Counted from the first letter of the stretch, positions 1 through 9,546 are shown. The stretch: DNA of 51,812 bases from Candidatus Burkholderia humilis (GCA_001184405.1 LFMX01000033.1:1-51812), one strand, 5' to 3'. Numbers and translations are program-made. The notes: generated by a model from the letters alone, not told the origin.

Positions 1-1
1 C

Positions 2-1764
2 GTGCTGAAAATCGTGCCCGAAGCGGAAGCCAAGACGCAGGGCGTGCCGACGTATGCAGGCAATCGACCGACGGCGAGCGGCGATCAGATCGTCACGCAG
101 GTGTTCCAGCTTCACCGTGAATCCGCGAACACTCTGCTTCCGACGCTCAGACCGCTCATTTCGCCGAACAACACCATCAGCGCGAATGCGAGCAACAACA
201 CGCTGATCGTGACGGACTATGCGGACAACCTCAAACGCATCGCGTCGATCATCGCGGGTGTCGAGGCGGCGTCGAGTCCGCATATCGCAGTCGTGCAACT
301 CAATTTTGCCGATGCAGCCGCGCTCGCGCAGCAAGCGCAGAAGATGCTGGATTTGAGCGGCATCGGCAATAACGATGCGACGCAGAAAGTGCTCGTCACG
401 CCCGACACATGCAGCAACGCGATCGTGCTGCGCGCGAGCGGCGCGTCGCGGCTGGAAGAAGCCGAATCGCTGATCGTCAAGCTGGATTCGCCGACGCCTG
501 CGCCGGGCAATATCCACATGGTGAGTCTGCGCAACGCCGATGCAAGCGAGGTCGCCAGGACATTGCGCCGGATTCTCGGACGCTCGGGCGGCGGCGATTC
601 GCAATCGAGCACGACGAACGGCGGAAGCAATAGCGGTTCGCAAAGCGCATCCGGTTTGCCGGGCAGCAACGGCACGCTTCCGCCGCTGCCCAGTACCGCG
701 GATGCCGCATCGTCCGTCAGCGCAAGCAGTCCGTTCGGTGCGAGCAAGGACACGCAAGCGTCATCGCATTCCGGCGACGATCACGACGACACCGGCAGCG
801 GTGAAATCGTCGCGGATGTATCGACGAATTCGCTGATCATCACTGCGCCGGAGCCGGTTTTCAGGAACCTGAGTCCCGTCATCGCGCGGCTCGATCAGCG
901 CAAGGTGCAGATCTATATCAAGTCGCTGATCATGGAAGTTTCGTCCGACAAGGGCGGCGAATTCGGTATCGAATGGCTGACGTCGGCCGGTTTGCAATCG
1001 GTCGCGGCAACGACGACGAACGTGGGACTCGTCGCGGGCTTCGGCAATATTCTCGGCACGAAAAGACTTTTCCGCGCGCTGTAATCGAATTCGGACGTCA
1101 ACATTCTTTCGACGCCGAGCCTCGTCACGCTGAACAATCACGAACCGCGCATTCTCGTGGGCACCAACGTGCCGATCGAATCCGGCTCGTATTCGACGAA
1201 CACCACGAGCACGTCTTCCGTCTCCGCATTCAATACGTTCGATCGCAAGGATGTCGGCATCATGCTGAACGTGAAGCCGCAGATCAATCAGGGTGGCACG
1301 GTCACGCTGCAGGTCTATCAGGAAGATTCGAGCGTGCAGAGCGGCACGGCGGATCAGGCGGGCGGATACAGCATCGACAAGCGTTCGCTGCAAACGACCA
1401 TTCTTGCCGACGATGGCCAGATCGTCGTGCTGGGCGGGCTGATCGGCGATAACTACACGAACGGCAATAGCCGCGTGCCGTGGTTATCGAAGATTCCTGT
1501 GCTGGGTGTGCTCTTCAGGCACGAGACGAAAAGCCGTCAGAAAACGAATCTGCTGATCTTTCTGCGTCCCGTCATCGTGCGCGATGCAGCCATGCTTCAG
1601 TCGATCACCGCCGACCGATACGGCTATATGCAAGCACGCTCCAACGCATACAAGAGCGATAACTGGATCGAAAAGGACGGCACGACGCCTGCGCTGCCGC
1701 AACTCGACGGCACGGCAGGCGATGTCATCGATCTGACGAAAATCCGGCGCTCTGCAACACCCTA
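2..1764 (+). pseudogene. gspD: Type II secretion secretin GspD, 3' part, interrupted by a stop
   Basis: Outer-membrane secretin of the type II secretion system, entered mid-gene. The N-terminal ring domains are recognisable (LIVTDYADNLKRIASII), then a Ser/Gly-rich linker at about 590-780, then the secretin core (NILSTPSLVTLNNHE, VLGGLIGDNYT, VPWLSKIPVLGVLFRHET, FLRPVIVRDA). A TAA at 1082-1084 stops the frame and the same frame resumes directly with SNSDVNILSTPSL. Relatives read ALQSNSDVN here, so CAA has become TAA. The stretch just before the stop (GTKRLFRAL) is short and divergent and may hide a further small lesion. No gspE or gspF follows; an amino-acid transporter operon does. As read, the product would lack the membrane beta-barrel and so could not form a pore. 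Family assignment is secure. Confidence 0.9.
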
Positions 1765-1863
1765 AGCTGTCTTGGCTATACATCTATTCGATCTCAGGTA
1801 ATTCCCGTATTCAGGCGCTTTCGCCGCTTTTCTCCTTGCGTCTTCTTTTTGCGTCATGCATGC

Positions 1864-1875
1864 TTGTCTATACAA
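1864..1875. promoter_or_regulatory. Candidate HutC operator upstream of the histidine transporter genes
   Basis: TTGTCTATACAA is an imperfect palindrome (TTGT-N4-ACAA) 38 bp before the hisJ-like start. A similar element, TTGTATATATAA, lies before hutU at 7549. HutC regulators of the GntR family bind short palindromes rich in TGTA/TACA in hut promoters, so shared control by the HutC encoded at 6676 is plausible. This is inferred from resemblance only. Confidence 0.4.
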
Positions 1876-1913
1876 AATTGCTGATTCGACTCATTAGACG
1901 AAAGGACGTGGAG

Positions 1914-2726
1914 ATGGACGCGAAATATCTTTCTGGAAAGTTGCGCCTTGGTGCGCTGGCCGGCGCGTTCGCGCTGATCGCGACATCGGTTCAGGCGAAA
2001 GAGTGGACCTCGGTGACGATCGCGACCGAAGGCGCGTATGCACCGTGGAACCAGACGCTGCCCGGCGGCAAGCTCGGCGGCTTCGAACCTGAGCTCCTGA
2101 CCACGCTCTGCACGCACGCCCAACTCAAGTGCAATCTCGTCGCGCAAGATAGGGACGGCATGATTCCCGGCCTACAAGCCGGAAAGTTCGATATCCTGAT
2201 GGATGTCATCTCCATCACGCCCGAGCGCGAGAAGATCATCGCGTTCTCGCGGCCGTATGCATCGACGCCCGCAACGTTCGCCGTATCGGATGACGCCGTG
2301 CTGCCGAAGGCATCACCGAACGATCAGGCCGTCGTCGACGGATTGCGCAAGCAACTGAAGGGCAAGACCATCGGCATTCAGTCGGGCACGGTCTACACCA
2401 AGTTCATTCAGGACAATTTCAAGGATGTCGCGAAGATCTGCGTCTACAAGACCGCGCAGGAACGCGACCTCGATCTGGCCAATGGCCGTATCGAGGCATC
2501 GTTCGACGATCTGACGTACTTCACGTCGGGCGCCGTGGACAAGTCCATTTTCGTGGCCGGTCCGAAGATCGGCGGCCCGATCTGGGGTCCGGGCGAAGGG
2601 CTAGGCTTTCGCAAGCAGGACGCCGATCTGAAGGCCAAGTTCGATGCCGCGCTGGCATCGGCGATTGCGGACGGCACGGTCAAGACCTTGTCGGAGAAGT
2701 GGTTCAAGACCAACGTCGCGCCGTAA
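1914..2726 (+). CDS. Periplasmic histidine/basic amino-acid binding protein (HisJ/ArgT type)
   Basis: Family 3 solute-binding protein of an ABC importer, 270 residues, intact. ATG at 1914 is chosen because it follows a purine-rich site (AAAGGACGTGGAG) and opens a standard signal peptide with cleavage expected after residue 28 (SVQA). The mature part has the family signatures APWN, GFEPELL, MIPGLQAGKFDILMDVISIT and the second-lobe motif KGKTIGIQSGTVY. The C-terminus is typical (LSEKWFKTNVAP). It heads an operon with two permease genes and an ATPase gene, followed by hutH, so L-histidine (or urocanate) is the likely ligand. That is inferred from context; lysine, arginine, ornithine or octopine binders look alike. 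The partner permease HisM is broken and HisP has lost catalytic residues, so the protein may have no working transporter. Confidence 0.85.
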   Translation: MDAKYLSGKLRLGALAGAFALIATSVQAKEWTSVTIATEGAYAPWNQTLPGGKLGGFEPELLTTLCTHAQLKCNLVAQDRDGMIPGLQAGKFDILMDVISITPEREKIIAFSRPYASTPATFAVSDDAVLPKASPNDQAVVDGLRKQLKGKTIGIQSGTVYTKFIQDNFKDVAKICVYKTAQERDLDLANGRIEASFDDLTYFTSGAVDKSIFVAGPKIGGPIWGPGEGLGFRKQDADLKAKFDAALASAIADGTVKTLSEKWFKTNVAP

Positions 2727-2756
2727 TCGAAACGAACGCTGGTCCGGGAGTGTGAC

Positions 2757-3473
2757 ATGACGCTAACTCAGATGTTTGGCTTCGGCCCCGATGGCTGGGG
2801 CTCGGCGCTCCTGCTCGGCGCGCTGCTGACCGTCGTGCTGACGATCGCCGCGTTCTTCACCGGCGCGGTGTTCGGCGGACTCGTCGCGGCGGCGAAGCTG
2901 TCGAAGTATCGCGCGCTGCGTATCGCCGGGGACATTTATACGATCGTGTTTCGCGGCGTGCCCGAATTGCTGGTGATCTATCTGTTCTATTTCGGCGGCT
3001 CGAATTTCGTCTCGTCGATCGCGCGTCTGTTCGGTTCGGACGGCTTCGTGAGCGTGCCGCCGTTCATGATCGGCGCGGTCGGCATGATTTCCGGTTCGTA
3101 TCAGGCGGAGGTGTATCGCGCGGTGGTGCTGGCCGTTGCGCGTGGCGAACTGGAAGCGGTGCGCACCATCGGCATGTCGACGACGATGATGACCCGCCGC
3201 GTCCTTATTCCGCAGGTCTTCCGTTATGCGCTGCCGGGGCTCGGCAACGTCTGGCAGATGAGCCTGAAGAACTCCGCGCTGATCTCCGTCACTGGTCTCG
3301 CCGAGTTGATGTGCACGAATCAGGTCGCGGCCGGATCGACGCATCAATACTTCTCGTTCTTCATTACGGGCGGCTTGCTCTATCTCGTGATGACCAGCAT
3401 TTCCGGACGTATTTTCGGCCACGCCGAAGCATCGGTTGCGCGCTCGTTCCGGCGCAGTTTTGTGCGTAGCTGA
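2757..3473 (+). CDS. Amino-acid ABC permease (HisQ type)
   Basis: Inner-membrane permease of the histidine/glutamate/arginine group, 238 residues, intact. It has about five hydrophobic segments. A cytoplasmic EAA loop that docks to the ATPase is visible at ELEAVRTIGMSTTMMTRRVLIPQ's core (AVRTIGMS...IPQ). The N-terminal permease signature VFRGVPELLVIYLFYFGG is well conserved. The start at 2757 lies 30 bp after the binding-protein stop and behind GGGAG. In the family it pairs with HisM (next gene), which is frameshifted and has a stop, so the heterodimer cannot form as read. Substrate (histidine) is inferred from the hut neighbours. Confidence 0.85.
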   Translation: MTLTQMFGFGPDGWGSALLLGALLTVVLTIAAFFTGAVFGGLVAAAKLSKYRALRIAGDIYTIVFRGVPELLVIYLFYFGGSNFVSSIARLFGSDGFVSVPPFMIGAVGMISGSYQAEVYRAVVLAVARGELEAVRTIGMSTTMMTRRVLIPQVFRYALPGLGNVWQMSLKNSALISVTGLAELMCTNQVAAGSTHQYFSFFITGGLLYLVMTSISGRIFGHAEASVARSFRRSFVRS

Positions 3474-3495
3474 GCCAACACGCGGAGACTTTCCA

Positions 3496-4249
3496 ATGCC
3501 CGTCGATTTCGCCTTCATGTTCGGCACGGCGGCAACCCGTCGCCGCCGTGCCGACCACGCTCAAACTGTTCTTCGCTTCGCTCGTGCTGGGCGGCCTGCT
3601 GTCGCTTGTCATCGTGGCGATGCGCGTCTCGCCGCACTGGCTGCCGAGCAGCTTTGCGCGCTTCTATATCTTCGTGTTTCGCGGCTCGCCGCTGCTGATC
3701 TAGATGTTTCTCGTCTACTACCGGCTCGGTCAGTTCGGCGTGATTCGTCACAGCTTCATGTGGCCCGTGTTGCGCGAGCCGTATGTATGTGCGGTGTTGT
3801 CGCTCGCGCTGTGTACGGCGGGTTATACGGCCGAGATCATTCGCGGCGGACTCATGGCGATTCCCGTCGGACAGATCGAAGCCGGTTATTCGATCGGCCT
3901 GTCCGGTTTCTCGCTGTTGCGTCGCGGGATTGCGCCGATTGCGCTGCGTCTTTGCCTGCCCGCGTATTCGACCGAAACCGTGCTGCTCGTCAAATCGACA
4001 GCGCTCGCGAGTCTCGTCACCGTGTGGGAAGTGACGGGTGTCGCGCAGGAAATCATCCACCAGACGTATCGCACGACGGAAGTGTTCACGCGCGCCGCGA
4101 TCATCTATCTGCTGCTGAATTTTGCGATCGTCCGCGCGCTCGGCTTCGTCGAACGCAGGCTGTCGGGGCATCTGCGGTCGCCGCCTGCGCCCGTCGCGAA
4201 ATCCGCCGCGCCGCTGACACCCGACGCTCTCCTGGAGAAGAAAGCATGA
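3496..4249 (+). pseudogene. Amino-acid ABC permease (HisM type), frameshifted and with an in-frame stop
   Basis: Second permease of the histidine importer, about 250 residues when restored. The start at 3496 (MPVDFAFMFGT) is in one frame. From about 3540 the protein continues in another (AAVPTTLKLFFASLVLGG), so a 1-base indel lies between 3528 and 3542. At 3701-3703 a TAG splits the conserved FRGSPLLI-MFLVYY; relatives have Gln there, so CAG to TAG. The rest is well preserved, including the EAA loop (EAGYSIGLSGFSLLRRGIAPIALR). The stop codon overlaps the ATPase start (ATGA at 4246). The open frame runs from the HisM N-terminus straight into hisP, giving a misleading 533-codon chimera. Two independent lesions argue against a single sequencing error. 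Confidence 0.88.
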
Positions 4250-5037
4250 GTACTGTTTCGCCTGTCGCCTTGTCGGTCAAGGGCATCAAGAAATCGTTCG
4301 GCGATCATCAGGTGCTGAAGGGCATTTCGCTCGATGCGCATCAGGGCGATGTCATTTCCATTTTCGGTGCGAGTGGTTCGGGCAAGAGCACGTTTCTGCG
4401 CTGTCTGAATCTGCTGGAAATACCGGACGATGGCAGCGTCGCACTCGTCGGCGAAGAGCTGAAAATGAAACGCCGCAGTGACGGCCGCCTGCAACCCGCC
4501 GATCGCAAGCAAGTGGACCGCGTGCGCTCGCAATTCGGCATAGTGTTTCAGAGCTTCAACTTGTGGTCGCACATGACGGTGCTCGAAAACGTGATCGAAG
4601 GCCCGACGCGCGTGCTGCGCAAGAGCCGCGGGGAAGCGGTCGAGCAAGCCGAAGCGTTGCTCGCCAAAGTCGGTCTCGTCGATAAACACAAGCACTATCC
4701 CGCGCATCTGTCGGGCGGACAGCAGCAGCGCGTGGCGATTGCGCGCTCGCTCGCGATGGACCCCAAAGTCATGTTGTTCGATGGACCCACGTCCGCGCTC
4801 GATCCCGAACTCGTTGGCGAAGTGCTGCGCGTGATGCGCTCGCTCGCCGACGATGGCCGCACGATGCTCGTCGTCACGTACGAGATGGGCTTTGCGCGCC
4901 ACGTGTCGAATCGCGTGATGTTCCTGCACGAAGGCCGCGTCGAACTCGACGACACGCCCGCCGCCGTGTTCGGCGAACATAAGTCGGAGCGTTTCCGCCA
5001 GTTCGTATCGAGTCATCAGGACTGCAGCACGCATTAA
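4246..5037 (+). CDS. Amino-acid ABC importer ATPase (HisP type) with altered catalytic residues
   Basis: ATP-binding subunit of the histidine importer, 263 residues, open throughout. Walker A is GASGSGKS at residues 41-48, the Q-loop is IVFQSFNLW, and the signature is LSGGQQQR. Two residues needed for ATP hydrolysis are changed. Walker B reads VMLFDGPTSALD, with Gly at 180 where the family has the catalytic Glu (DEPT). The H-loop reads VVTYEMGFAR, with Tyr at 212 where the family has the switch His (THEMGFAR). GAA to GGA and CAC to TAC would explain them. The fold is probably intact but hydrolysis should be lost. Start ATGA overlaps the HisM stop. It is best regarded as a silent pseudogene or a very young one. 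Confidence 0.88.
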   Translation: MSTVSPVALSVKGIKKSFGDHQVLKGISLDAHQGDVISIFGASGSGKSTFLRCLNLLEIPDDGSVALVGEELKMKRRSDGRLQPADRKQVDRVRSQFGIVFQSFNLWSHMTVLENVIEGPTRVLRKSRGEAVEQAEALLAKVGLVDKHKHYPAHLSGGQQQRVAIARSLAMDPKVMLFDGPTSALDPELVGEVLRVMRSLADDGRTMLVVTYEMGFARHVSNRVMFLHEGRVELDDTPAAVFGEHKSERFRQFVSSHQDCSTH

Positions 5038-5054
5038 ATCAAAGAAGGACCGTC

Positions 5055-6626
5055 ATGATCGTCATCCGCTCCGCAGAGCCGCTTCAGTGGCGCGAAGTCG
5101 CGGCCATTACCGCTGGCGCCACACTCGAACTTTCCACCGAAGCCGAAGCGCACATCGCATACGCACGCTCGTCGATGAAATCGTCACGCGCGGCATTCGC
5201 GCTTATGGCGTGAACACCAGCGTCGGCGCGTTGTGCGATGTGATCGTCTCGCAGACTGAGCAGCGCGATCTGTCGAACAACATTCTGATGAGCCACGCGG
5301 TCGGCGTTGGTGCGCCGCTCGGACGCGAGGAAACGCGCGCGATCAACAATTTTGCGCACGGTCATTCGGGCGTGCGCCTCGACGTAGTGCGCACGCTGCT
5401 CGCGCTGCTGAACGCGGACTATCTGCCGGAAGTGCCCGCGTTCGGTTCGGTCGGCTATTTGAGCCATATGGCGCATATCGCGCTGGTGTGCATCGGCGAA
5501 GGTCATGTGAGAACGCGCAGCGAGCGTTTGACGGGCGCAGAGGCGCTGCATCGTTTGAATCTCGAACCGATGACGCTTCAGGCCAAAGAAGGCTTGAGCC
5601 TCGTGAACGGCACGCCGTGCGTGACCGGCCTCGCGGCGCTGGCGTCTCGATTGGGCCGATGCCGTCGCCGCCATGAGCTTCGAAAATCTCGGCGGCCAAC
5701 TGGACGCGCTCGATGCGCAATCGCTCGCGTTCCGCCGCTCCGAAGGTCTCGCGCTCGTCGGTGCGCGCATGCGCGCGGCGCTCGACGGCAGCGCGATCCT
5801 CAACGAATCGATCGGATGCCGCACGCAGGATCCGCTCAGCCTGCGCACGATTCCGCACGTGCACGGCGCCGCGCGCGATGCACTGTTGACCACAAAAGAA
5901 GTGGTGAATCGCGAGCTCGCATCGATCACCGATAACCCGATCGTCGCGGGGACGCCTGACGCGCCGCGCGTGTATTCGCAGGCGCATGCGGTCGGCGCAT
6001 CGATCGCGCTGGCGATGGACGGCATCGCTGTCACGATGGCGCAAGTCTCCGCGCTGGCCGAGCGCCGGCTCGATCGTTTGGTGAATCCGCTGGTAAGCGG
6101 TCTGCCGCCGTTTCTGGCGGAAATCGGCGGCACGCGCTCGGGCTTCATGATCGCGCAGTACACGGCGGCGTCGCTCGTCGCGCAGAACCGGCGTATCGCC
6201 GAGCCGGCGAGTCAGGACGGCGGCATCACATCGGGCTTGCAGGAAGATCACTTGTGCCACGCGACGCCCGCCGCGCTCAAGGCGCTCGACATCATCGAAA
6301 ATTCGGCGCGCATTCTGGGCATCGAATTGCTCGCCGCGACGCAAGCCTGCAATCTTCAGCCGACGAATCTCGCCCGCGCGCCGTATACTGAAGCGCTGCG
6401 CACACGCGTGCGCGACGTGTTGCCGATTTATCGCGATGATCGGCCGCTTGCCAATGACATGATGTTCGCGTTTCGCATGATTTCGGATGGCGTTCCACCG
6501 CCGCTGCCGGGCCCGCTGATCCAGACGGATCGAACGGATGCTTCATCGCCTTCCGATCCCGGCCTTGCGATGCAGCACTGCGCGGATTCCGCCAACGACT
6601 CGCTCGTTGAAGTGCAGAGCGGTTGA
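5055..6626 (+). pseudogene. hutH: Histidine ammonia-lyase, frameshifted twice and lacking its MIO motif
   Basis: HutH deaminates L-histidine to urocanate, the first step of histidine breakdown. The start at 5055 follows AAGAAGGACCGTC. The frame changes at about 5150-5170 (resuming LVDEIVTRGIRAYGVNTSVG) and again at about 5645-5660 (resuming AMSFENLGGQLDAL). The C-terminal half is well conserved (VNPLVSGLPPFL, DGGITSGLQEDHLCHATPAALKAL). Near 5450 the protein reads PAFGSVGYLSHMAHIAL, where the family has GSVGASGDLAxLSHMA. The Ala-Ser-Gly that cyclises into the MIO electrophile is therefore gone, apparently by an 18-bp in-frame deletion. That deletion alone would abolish catalysis. Three independent lesions make this a secure pseudogene. 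Confidence 0.9.
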
Positions 6627-6675
6627 GCGAGCATGCATCACAAGGCAAACGCGGCTCCCAAGGAATGGACAGACA

Positions 6676-7416
6676 ATGAATATGGACGCGGACCTTGACC
6701 GGGGAACGAGCAACATCGAAAACCGCAGGATGTTGCCGGCTTATAAGCAGATCAAGCGTTACGTGCTCGACCGCATCGCCGATGGCACCTGGAAGCCCGG
6801 CGACACCATTCCCTCCGAAACGGAACTGGTGAAGGAATTCGGCGTGTCGCGCATGACGGCGTCGCGCGCGCTGCGCGAACTCACTGCCGAGCGCGTGCTC
6901 ACGCGCGTACAGGGTTCGGGCACGTTCGTGGCGTCGCGCCATTACGAATCGACGGTGCTCGAAGTGCGCAATATCGCCGATGAAATCGCCGCGCGCAGGC
7001 ATCGGCATACGGCACGCGTGCTGAAGCTCGAAGCATCGGACGATCCGGAAGCCATTGCATCGCTCGATCTGAGCAAAGGGCCGGTGTTTCACTTGTGCAT
7101 CGTGCACGCCGAGGAAGGCACGCCCATTCAGTACGAAGACCGCTATACCAATCCGCGGCTCTTTCCCGAGTATTTGCAGCAGGATTTCACGGGCGAAACA
7201 CCGAATCACTATATGTCGCGGCTCGCGTCCATTCAGCGCGCGGAATTTCGTATCGATGCGCAAAAGCCCAACGCGACCATTCGGCGTCAACTCGAAATGG
7301 AAATCGGCGAGCCGTGTCTGCTGGTTTCGCGGCGGACGTGGGTGGGCGACAGCGTGGCGACATCGGTGCAACTGTGGCATCCGTCGTCGCGGTTTCATCT
7401 GGTCGGGAAGATGTAG
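6676..7416 (+). CDS. hutC: Histidine utilisation repressor HutC (GntR family)
   Basis: Transcriptional repressor, 246 residues, intact. The N-terminal winged helix-turn-helix spans about residues 20-88 (YKQIKRYVLDRIADGTWKPG, PSETELVKEFGVSRMTASRALRE, RVQGSGTFVA). The C-terminal UTRA domain (about 105-240) is the effector domain, which in HutC proteins senses urocanate. The start at 6676 follows AAGGAATGGACAGACA. It sits between hutH and hutU, as in other Burkholderiaceae hut loci. Candidate operators are at 1864, 7536 and 7549. With hutH and hutU broken, urocanate can be neither made from histidine nor consumed, so the regulator survives with little left to regulate. Confidence 0.92.
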   Translation: MNMDADLDRGTSNIENRRMLPAYKQIKRYVLDRIADGTWKPGDTIPSETELVKEFGVSRMTASRALRELTAERVLTRVQGSGTFVASRHYESTVLEVRNIADEIAARRHRHTARVLKLEASDDPEAIASLDLSKGPVFHLCIVHAEEGTPIQYEDRYTNPRLFPEYLQQDFTGETPNHYMSRLASIQRAEFRIDAQKPNATIRRQLEMEIGEPCLLVSRRTWVGDSVATSVQLWHPSSRFHLVGKM

Positions 7417-7535
7417 CCTGTCTATTCAACTTGCTTAGAAACCAACGCGGGTATTCGTTTCCGGATATTCGCGTTTTGCTTTTTAGAGCGTGTAATTTTG
7501 GCCACCGGCCTCGCGCGTATACCCTGTCCAAATAA

Positions 7536-7560
7536 TCGTCTAAACGACTTGTATATATAA
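7536..7560. promoter_or_regulatory. Two adjacent palindromes upstream of hutU, candidate HutC operators
   Basis: TCGTCTAAACGA (7536-7547, TCGT-N4-ACGA) is followed at once by TTGTATATATAA (7549-7560). The second resembles TTGTCTATACAA before the histidine transporter. The pair lies about 80 bp before the hutU start in the 222-bp hutC-hutU gap, and the AT-rich TATATAA may also serve as a -10 region. I see no other gene in this gap. Assignment to HutC is inferred from position and resemblance. Confidence 0.4.
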
Positions 7561-7638
7561 CTTGGCGTCGCTACACTGTTTTCACTGCCCGTCGTGACAA
7601 CGCGGGCCTTCGACAACTTTCTTCTTTGAGCAACGCAC

Positions 7639-8974
7639 ATGAATCATCACAAACACATCGATCCGCGTTTTGACCCGACCCGCACGATTCGTGCGCCGGG
7701 CGGCAGCGAGAAAACCTGCAAAACCTGGATCGCGGAAGCCGCGTACCGGATGATTCAAAACAATCTCGATCCGGAAGTCGCCGAGCATCCGCATGCGCTC
7801 GTCGTGTATGGCGGCATCGGGCGCGCGGCACGCAACTGGGATTGCTTCGATCAGATTCTCGCGTCGCTCAAGGATCTGAACGAAAACGAAACGCTGCTGA
7901 TTCAGTCGGGCAAGCCGGTCGGCGTGTTCCGCACGCATGCGGATGCGCCGCGCGTGCTGCTCGCCAATTCGAATCTGGTGCCGCACTGGGCGAACTGGGA
8001 TCATTTCCACGAACTCGACCGCAAAGGTCTGATGATGTACGGCCAGATGACGGCGGGAAGCTGGATTTACATCGGCTCGCAAGGCATCGTGTAGGGCACG
8101 TACGAGACGTTTTCCTCCGTGGCAAACCAGCATTTCAACGGCGATCCGAAGGGCCGCTGGATTTCTCACCGGCGGTCTGGGCGGTCTGGGCGGTCTGGGC
8201 GGTCTGGGCGGTCTGGGCGGCGCGCAGCCGCTCGAGGCGATGCTGACGCTGCAGGAACGCGGCGCGGCCACGCTCGATTACGGCAACAACATCCGTCAGA
8301 TGGCGCTGGAAATGGGCGTGCAAAACGCGTTAGATTTCCCCAGCCTTGTGCCCGCGTACATTCGTCCGCTGTTCTGCGAAGGCAAGGGCCAGTTCCGCTG
8401 GGTCGCGCTGTCGGGCGATCCGGAAGACATCTACAAGACCGATGCCAAGGTCAAGGAACTCATTCCCGACGATCCGCATTTGCATAACTGGCTCGACATG
8501 GCGCGCGAACGGATCGCGTTTCAGGGCTTGCCGGCGCGGATCTGCTGGGTCGGCGTGAAGAACCGCTATCGTCTGGGACAGGTGTTCAACGAGATGGTGA
8601 AGAAGGGCGAGTTGAAGGCGCCGATCGTCATCGGTCGTGATCATCTGGATACGGGTTCGGTTGCGAGCCCGAACCGCGAAACGGAATCGATGAAAGACGG
8701 CTCCGATGCGGTGAGCGACTGGCCGCGCTCAATGCGCTGCTCAACACGGCGGGCGGCGCATCGTGGGTCTCGCTGCATCATGGCGGCGGCATGGGCTTCA
8801 GCCAGCATTCGGGCGTGGTGATCGTCGCGGACGGCACGGATGCCGCGCACGAACGTCTCGGCCGCGTGCTGTTCACCGGCCACCGGCGTCATGCGTCACG
8901 CCGATGCGGGCTACGAACTGGCGCAGAAAACCGCGCGCGAAGCCGGTCTGAATCTGCCGATACTCGGCCGATGA
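7639..8974 (+). pseudogene. hutU: Urocanate hydratase, heavily damaged
   Basis: HutU converts urocanate to imidazolonepropionate. The start at 7639 is clear ([20 protein letters not shown]). Lesions in order: TAG at 8092-8094 (relatives GIVQGTYE, so CAG to TAG). An extra T at about 8164 in GGATTTCTC shifts the frame. A 9-bp unit GGCGGTCTG is repeated five times at 8171-8215 where the family has GGLGGMGG. Immediately after AQPL about 120 residues are missing, including the DQTSAHDP segment. There are 1-base frameshifts at about 8709 and about 8880. The 3' part is otherwise typical ([21 protein letters not shown], [32 protein letters not shown]). The stop overlaps the hutD start (ATGA). No function can remain. 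Confidence 0.9.
8171..8215 (+). repeat. Five tandem copies of a 9-bp unit inside hutU
   Basis: GGCGGTCTG occurs five times without change, encoding (Gly-Gly-Leu)5 in the hutU frame, and is followed by GGCGGCGCGCAG (GGAQ). The family has roughly GGLGGMGGAQ here, so about three units (27 bp) appear to have been added by replication slippage. The unit count is read directly; the ancestral length is inferred from family knowledge. Confidence 0.9.
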
Positions 8975-9546
8975 CATCGACATCGCTTATTCGCGGCGCG
9001 GACCTCGTGGCGTCGCCGTGGAAGAACGGCGGCGGCGTCACGCGCGAAGTCGCGGTGTATCCGGCGGGCGCATCGATGGATGCGTTCGCGTGGCGCGTGA
9101 GCATCGCGGATGTGGCGCAGGCCGGGCCGTTTTCGCGCTTCGACGGCATCGATCGCACGCTGGTTTTGCTCGACGGCGCGGGTATGGTGCTGCACGAAGG
9201 CGCGCGCACGCATACGCTCGAAAGCCCGCTGGAAATCGCGCGTTTCACGGGCGAGGCATCGATCGATGCCTCGCCCGTCGATGGCCCCACGCGCGACTTC
9301 AATCTCATGGTTCACCACGACGCCGCGCACGGCACGCTCGATGTATGGCGCGCGGGTGAGTCGCACGATATCGATGCGGATACGGCGCTGCTGTACTGCG
9401 CGCAAGGGTCGATCAGCATTAGCGTGAACGATGCCAAACGCATCACGCTGGAACAAGGCGATACGCTGCGCATCGATCGATGCAAAGCATACTTCTCGAC
9501 GCATGGCGCGGGCACGTTGCTGGCAATCGCGCTAAGGAAAAAATAA
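8971..9546 (+). CDS. hutD: HutD family cupin protein
   Basis: HutD is a small cupin-like protein found in hut operons, thought to tune flux or hut expression rather than catalyse a step. 191 residues, intact. Signatures: [17 protein letters not shown] near the N-terminus, [31 protein letters not shown], and a late cupin strand with [10 protein letters not shown]. The ATG at 8971 overlaps the hutU stop, and its own TAA overlaps the hutI ATG (9544-9548), so translation is coupled in a tight operon. It is one of two genes of the hut degradation block left undamaged, the other being hutC. Confidence 0.88.
   Translation: MTSTSLIRGADLVASPWKNGGGVTREVAVYPAGASMDAFAWRVSIADVAQAGPFSRFDGIDRTLVLLDGAGMVLHEGARTHTLESPLEIARFTGEASIDASPVDGPTRDFNLMVHHDAAHGTLDVWRAGESHDIDADTALLYCAQGSISISVNDAKRITLEQGDTLRIDRCKAYFSTHGAGTLLAIALRKK

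Noticed and set aside
8160..8230. CRISPR-like or protein-repeat locus
   Set aside because: The units are 9 bp, contiguous, without spacers, and lie inside hutU; simple slippage explains them.
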